Shown: positions 33,829 to 38,056 of the stretch, piece after piece
Layout: each line of letters begins with the position of its first letter
Numbering within the stretch: the first letter of the stretch is position 1
Assembly: GCA_009926625.1 (NCBI GenBank)
Contig: RFON01000026.1
Location: forward strand, 1 to 38,056
Reading direction: 5' to 3'
Length of the DNA stretch: 38,056 nucleotides
From: Planctomycetota bacterium
Lineage (GTDB): Bacteria; Planctomycetota; Phycisphaerae; Phycisphaerales; SM1A02
Notes under the pieces: model-generated
What the model was told of the DNA's origin: nothing
Databases searched by the model: none
What the model saw: the letters and a program-made list of their open reading frames with translations, nothing else
Position numbers and translations under genes: made by a program

Positions 33829-35541
33829 ATGCGGCATCTGCTTCGAACAACGCAACACCTCCCGAGGTTGGAATCCGCTTCTCGGACGAAGCGCATGCTC
33901 GTCGCCGCACTCGGTGTCCAAGCGATCGCATTGACGCTCACGGCATCCAACCTTCGCGCGCAATCGAACGATCCTTCAAAGTCACGCGACCAAGCATCGC
34001 CCCCGACATCCCCGTCTGCAGCGCCCGTGCGTCCGATACCTCGGCGAGATATAGGACCAGGAAAGGGCGATTCGAAGCCCCCAGCGCAACCTTCCGCGCC
34101 TTCGCTCCCCCTGCCGGCGGCAAAGACTCCGCCGCGCACCTCGCCAAAGGTTCCCCTGCCAAACGCGCCGGTCCCCGCGCCACCCGCTGCAGCGGCAAAG
34201 AATGCAGCGACGAAGGCGGCGCCCGCTGCATCAAACCAACTCGATGCCGAGTTCATGGACCTTGCATCGTTCGGCATTCGCCTGCGAGTTCCCAAGGGAG
34301 CGCAACTGACCAAGCCCGTCGTCGGCGAGATGCCCATGTACTCGATCGATGACGGCGCTTCGCCGCCGCGCTTTCGGATGCAGGTGCAGGGATTTGTCTC
34401 AGCGCTCGCGACACCGACGCCGAGTGCCCAAGTCGACGAGTATCTGCGGGGGATGAAGGAGCGTGGCCAGGCGTTCACGATCATTGCGAACGCTCCGTGG
34501 ACGAGTGCGCGCGTGCCAGCTCAACTCCTGCTGACGAGCACGGATCTCGGTGATGGCCTGATCGCGGTGCAGGGATGGCTCATCCTCCAGACGGGCGAGT
34601 TTGATTTCGTCGTCTTCACGCTGCTTTCATCGGGCGTCGACTTTGATGGGGTTCGCCCCCTCATCGAGTCGAGTTTCCGCACGATCGAGATCGCGGACAT
34701 GGATCGCATCGCGGAGGAACGCCGCGCTCGCCTTGTGGCTGGAAACGCGCAGCTTTCTGCGCTCACCCCAGAGCGCCTGCGCGCACTCTGCGGAACACCG
34801 CCGCGTCTCTATCGAGTTTGGCGGAAGGCGCAGAACGGAATGGAGGAGGAACTCGGCTACTACTCCATCAGCGTGTTGCCAGGGGTGATGGCCGATGCAT
34901 CGTGTGAACGCCCACCAAGCCAATCGAAGGATGCCACGGGGATCTTGGTCGTGATGCAAGGGCGCACCTTGGTGGATGCACCGTCGCAGCGCGTCAGCGA
35001 TCTCGAAGCCCGCTTCTGGTCATCGTGGGATCACGGCAGCGAAGCATGGACGAGCCGCGTCACCGAGCGCGGTGGCAAGCTGCCGGATCGTTCGCTTGCG
35101 CAGACAGGCATTCGCGGCGAACGGAACGAGGGCAATCCGCTGCAACTGCTGACGGTCGTCCTTGCGAACAAGGAGTCGCGGATGCGTGATGAACAGCAGT
35201 GGACGGTGCCGGTCGGCGTGTACATGCCGCAGGCTGTCAGTCTCGTGCTGGGAGAACTGCTCCCGCGCGCCGACGATGCAGCGCCGCTGGAGTTCGCAAC
35301 CTACTGCTTCGATCCAACGCTCTTGTCGATGCCGCAGCGCACTGACTCGTTCACGCGCATGGCCGATGGGCGTTGGATGCTGGTGACACAGCCAGGACTC
35401 GATGAGCCCGTGACGATCACTTGGTTCGATTCGGCAGGAAAACGCGTGAAGCGGACCGAGCCGGGCGACATCACGACCGAACTGTGCCTGCCGCGCCAAC
35501 TGCAGGAGATTTGGCGGCAGAAGGGTCTGCCACAGCAGTGA
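33829..35541 (+). CDS. Exported protein of unknown function with Pro/Ala-rich linker
   Basis: From ATG 33829 the product has 570 residues: a basic n-region, a hydrophobic stretch (about 23-40, [20 protein letters not shown]) ending in RAQS, then a Pro/Ala/Ser/Lys-rich low-complexity linker (about 47-135), then a mixed globular region. I recognise no domain. It is presumably periplasmic. The start codon lies only five bases from the divergent -35 of the ribosomal promoter, so its own promoter must overlap rpsJ, or the true start is the ATG at 33895. The next gene starts inside its stop codon, suggesting a shared job. Confidence 0.75.
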   Translation: MRHLLRTTQHLPRLESASRTKRMLVAALGVQAIALTLTASNLRAQSNDPSKSRDQASPPTSPSAAPVRPIPRRDIGPGKGDSKPPAQPSAPSLPLPAAKTPPRTSPKVPLPNAPVPAPPAAAAKNAATKAAPAASNQLDAEFMDLASFGIRLRVPKGAQLTKPVVGEMPMYSIDDGASPPRFRMQVQGFVSALATPTPSAQVDEYLRGMKERGQAFTIIANAPWTSARVPAQLLLTSTDLGDGLIAVQGWLILQTGEFDFVVFTLLSSGVDFDGVRPLIESSFRTIEIADMDRIAEERRARLVAGNAQLSALTPERLRALCGTPPRLYRVWRKAQNGMEEELGYYSISVLPGVMADASCERPPSQSKDATGILVVMQGRTLVDAPSQRVSDLEARFWSSWDHGSEAWTSRVTERGGKLPDRSLAQTGIRGERNEGNPLQLLTVVLANKESRMRDEQQWTVPVGVYMPQAVSLVLGELLPRADDAAPLEFATYCFDPTLLSMPQRTDSFTRMADGRWMLVTQPGLDEPVTITWFDSAGKRVKRTEPGDITTELCLPRQLQEIWRQKGLPQQ

Positions 35542-37109
35542 TCGAGGGAATGACTCGACTCGGTGCTGCCGCGCGGACGAGCTCGTTGCTCTTGCTTGGA
35601 TTCGTGCCGCTCGCGTGCTGGTCGTGCAACACGGCTCCGCGCGCGGGCGAGCAGGTTCGTCCGATCGTCGAGATCCGTGGCGCCGCGCAGCCTGCCTCGA
35701 TCGCCGCAGAAGACCTCGCACTGACTGCCGTTGGGGGCACGCGCTGGCAACGAGTCGACGCTCAGTGGCGCCCGTTGACGACGCCGCCCGTCGAACTCGT
35801 GACCAGTACGGTCGACGAAGGGGATGCTGGACGGCGCGTCGAAGGCATCGATGACAGCATCGACTTCCTCGCGTTCCGTGCGGATGGCTCACTGCAACTG
35901 CGACGGACCGAGTCGGTTGGCGATGATGCGCAAACGACATTCGATCCGCCGCTGCTGCTGGCGCCGCGCACGCTGTCCACGGACGGTGACTTTGAATCGA
36001 ACGCGTCCATGCGCGTGGCGTCCATGACCAAGCAGCGCGAGCGCGACAAAGGAAGCGCGAACCGCACCGTGCGGGTGGTGCGCGGCGAACGCGTTCGCAC
36101 ACCGATCGGCGAATGGGACGCCACTGTCGTCGAGAGCGTGTTTTCCGCGACGCTCGACATGGCGGTCGTCACGCATCGCACCAGCGTGTGGATCGTGCCG
36201 GGGGTGGGTCCGGTGATTGAGCGCTGGGAGTCAACGGTCAAGGTGCTTGGCGTTCCAGTGCCGCGGGATCGGGGAACGGCGGTGCGCATTGCACCCGTGC
36301 CCGCGCCAGATCGCCTGCCCGCGCCTACGCTGTCGTCCGTGACCAAGCCGCGTGTTCTCATTGCAGTGCCGGCGTTCAACGAGGAACGAACGGTCGACCG
36401 CGTCCTCGGGCGGATCGCTGCCTTCGAATTGCCGACGCTGGTGGTCGATGACGGATCGAAGGATGGCACTGCCGCCAAGGTTGCCGCGTACCCGGTCGAA
36501 CTGGTACGGCATGCCCGAAACGAGGGGTACGGCGCGGTCATGCGCGCGATCTTCGGTTGGGCGGCGCAGCGAGACTTCGACTGGGTCATCACGATGGACT
36601 GCGACGATCAGCACGAGCCATCGTTCATCCCGAAGTTTCTCGACGAGATCGCGCGCGCTGATGTGGATGTCGTCTCTGGAAGTCGCTACCTGTCGTCAAT
36701 GCCGAGCGATGTGTCGGCGCCAGCGGATCGCGAGGCGATCAACCGAACGATCACCGCGGAGATCAATGACGCCCTGCGCGGCGCATTCGAGCGACCGCTG
36801 ACCGATTCGTTCTGCGGGTTCAAGGCGTATCGGGCGCACGCATGCCACGCCTTGCAGCTGACGGCGGCGGGCTATGAGTTCCCGATGCAGTTCTGGGTCC
36901 AAGCAGCCGCCAACCGTCTCCGCGTGCGCGAGATTCCTGTCGCGCGCATCTATCTTGATACGAAGCGTTCGTTCGGCAGCGGACTCGACGACCCCACGCG
37001 ACGACTCGCGGTCTACAGGTCGACGCTCGTCGCGGAACTCGAGCGTTGCGCCGCACGGCTTCGGCACCTCAGGCCCACGGTCACTGTCTGTGCAGCCCGC
37101 TGCGCCTAG
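35538..37109 (+). CDS. Exported domain fused to a family 2 glycosyltransferase
   Basis: The GTG start at 35538 overlaps the preceding stop (GTGA); an ATG four codons on is the alternative. Residues about 10-35 form a signal-like segment (SSLLLLGFVPLACWSC), possibly lipoprotein-like though the lipobox is imperfect. A beta-rich domain follows to about 255, with the GEWDATVVES and WIVPGVGPVIERWES pattern seen in periplasmic or lipoprotein domains. A Pro-rich linker leads to a GT2 domain (about 268-490): IAVPAFNEERTVDRVL, VVDDGSKDGT and TMDCDDQHEP, the nucleotide-sugar and metal sites, with no membrane segments after it. GT2 enzymes normally work in the cytosol, so the fusion is topologically odd; an in-frame GTG at 36339 could start a separate GT2. 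Confidence 0.78.
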   Translation: MIEGMTRLGAAARTSSLLLLGFVPLACWSCNTAPRAGEQVRPIVEIRGAAQPASIAAEDLALTAVGGTRWQRVDAQWRPLTTPPVELVTSTVDEGDAGRRVEGIDDSIDFLAFRADGSLQLRRTESVGDDAQTTFDPPLLLAPRTLSTDGDFESNASMRVASMTKQRERDKGSANRTVRVVRGERVRTPIGEWDATVVESVFSATLDMAVVTHRTSVWIVPGVGPVIERWESTVKVLGVPVPRDRGTAVRIAPVPAPDRLPAPTLSSVTKPRVLIAVPAFNEERTVDRVLGRIAAFELPTLVVDDGSKDGTAAKVAAYPVELVRHARNEGYGAVMRAIFGWAAQRDFDWVITMDCDDQHEPSFIPKFLDEIARADVDVVSGSRYLSSMPSDVSAPADREAINRTITAEINDALRGAFERPLTDSFCGFKAYRAHACHALQLTAAGYEFPMQFWVQAAANRLRVREIPVARIYLDTKRSFGSGLDDPTRRLAVYRSTLVAELERCAARLRHLRPTVTVCAARCA

Positions 37110-37137
37110 CGGGGCGCCGCCTGACCCAAAGCGCGTC

Positions 37138-38056
37138 ATGGTGGACACTGATGCGATCGACCTCCGCATCGATGTGCCAAGAGCGCACTGCGCGCTCGCG
37201 GGACTCGCTGCGGATGTCCGCGCGCGACTGCGACAGGAACTTGGATTGCCGTCAGGGGTCGTGACCGGGGCGGGACATCAGCCAGTCGTGTGGCACGCCG
37301 GGCTTCTTGCGAAGTTCATCGCGGCATCGGCCGATGCGGCGGCGCTCTCCCCCACGGGTGTGTGGCTGCACTTCGTCAGCGACCAGGATCGCATCGAGCC
37401 ATCCCGCGTTGAACTTCCCGTGCGCGAGGCCAGCGGCGCGGTGCGTCGATCCAAGCTGCAGTGCAGCACGGGCTGGTTGCGCGGCAACGATCAGGCGGCG
37501 GCCGCTTGGTACCCCGCCTTCTCGCCGAGTGTTCCCGAGGCTGCGTGCGCGAGTGAGGCAGCGTCCGAGGCTCGCGATGCGCTCCTGCAGCAACTCCGCG
37601 CCGCGCAACGCGAGCCTTCGGCCGCGCTCCAATTCGCGACGGCAGTCGGGGCATGCGCCGAGCGATGGACGGGAAAGCCGGCACGGGTGATAGGCAGCGC
37701 AGCGCTCTTGCGCGCGGCCGCACCGCTGATCGAGCAGGTGCTGCGTGAACCGGAGCGGTCGGCGGTTGCGTTCAACGAAGCGCTGCGCGAGGATCCGCAT
37801 GCGGCCCGCCCGCTGCGGGTTGCCGGCGATGCATCCGAAGTACCGCTGTGGGGTATTGCAGAGAGTGGCGCACGCGAACGAATCAGCGCGGCAGAGGCGC
37901 GCAGCGCGATGCACGATGGGCGGACGCTGCTGCCGCGCGCGTTCTTCGCCACGGGACTGCTGCGACTCTGCTGCGACTGTTTCTATCACGGCACGGGCGG
38001 CGCCCGCTACGAACGGGTCGGCGAGGTGTGGTGGCGGCAATTCTTCGGCATCGATC
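37138..38056 (+). CDS. GHQP-motif protein, function unknown (incomplete at window end)
   Basis: An open frame starts at ATG 37138, 28 bp after the glycosyltransferase, and runs off the right edge after 306 codons. The first 80 residues contain VVTGAGHQPVVWHAGLLAKFI and WLHFVSDQDRIEP; the visible end has FFATGLLRLCCDCFYHGTGGARYERVGEVWW. The GHQP/GLLAKF start and the HGTGGARYE segment loosely recall bacillithiol-type BshC ligases (TGQQPGLFGGP, GGAKYD), but I cannot establish this by eye. No signal peptide. No SD is visible. Confidence 0.72.
   Translation, partial: MVDTDAIDLRIDVPRAHCALAGLAADVRARLRQELGLPSGVVTGAGHQPVVWHAGLLAKFIAASADAAALSPTGVWLHFVSDQDRIEPSRVELPVREASGAVRRSKLQCSTGWLRGNDQAAAAWYPAFSPSVPEAACASEAASEARDALLQQLRAAQREPSAALQFATAVGACAERWTGKPARVIGSAALLRAAAPLIEQVLREPERSAVAFNEALREDPHAARPLRVAGDASEVPLWGIAESGARERISAAEARSAMHDGRTLLPRAFFATGLLRLCCDCFYHGTGGARYERVGEVWWRQFFGID

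Overview
This is a GC-rich bacterial chromosome segment that reads as a planctomycete, most likely class Phycisphaerae. The grounds are an ECF-like sigma factor of the type common in that phylum, a ribosomal protein L17 with a large internal insertion, translation proteins with long disordered C-terminal tails, and poorly conserved Shine-Dalgarno (SD) sites at many plus-strand genes. The phylum is an inference; that this is an ordinary chromosomal core region is clear from the gene content.

Layout. (1) 1-1682, minus strand: a cell-envelope pair, an exported His-repeat protein (cut by the window start) and a membrane-anchored von Willebrand A protein. (2) 1738-6910, plus strand: nucleotide and translation genes pyrH, frr, nrdR, thrS and infC; infC uses an ATT start behind a good SD. 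(3) 6982-15153, plus strand: an arginine biosynthesis operon argR-argC-argB-argF-argG-argH-argJ. A near-consensus promoter carries an ArgR-box-like palindrome over its -10 element. argH is fused to a GNAT domain that probably supplies N-acetylglutamate synthase activity. argD is not present. (4) 15150-16269, minus strand: a planctomycete-type sigma factor and a small coupled protein of unknown function. (5) 16270-17671: an unusual leader (9-bp tandem repeats, a 19-bp inverted repeat and a T-run) followed by pheS, with no pheT beside it. (6) 17750-33764, minus strand: the merged S10-spc-alpha ribosomal cluster, 28 genes from rpsJ to rplQ, including a 38-codon rpmJ. rpmD, adk and rpsD are missing from their usual slots. 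(7) 33829-38056, plus strand: an exported protein of unknown function, an exported-domain/glycosyltransferase-2 fusion, and an incomplete gene with a GHQP motif.

The genes are mostly housekeeping. The arginine block makes arginine from glutamate under feedback by its own repressor. The ribosomal block is read from one strong divergent promoter at 33797-33824. thrS-infC and pheS flank the arginine block, which suggests that an ancestral thrS-infC-rpmI-rplT-pheS-pheT cluster was split.

I found no CRISPR array, transposase, phage gene, tRNA or rRNA, and no clearly new multi-gene system. The features most worth a second look are short tandem arrays with about 10-bp period in ribosomal spacers (four copies of an SD-like unit before rpmC, six copies after the rplW stop), the pheS leader, zinc-ligand-free L36 and short S14, the ArgH-GNAT fusion, and the exported-domain/GT2 fusion.
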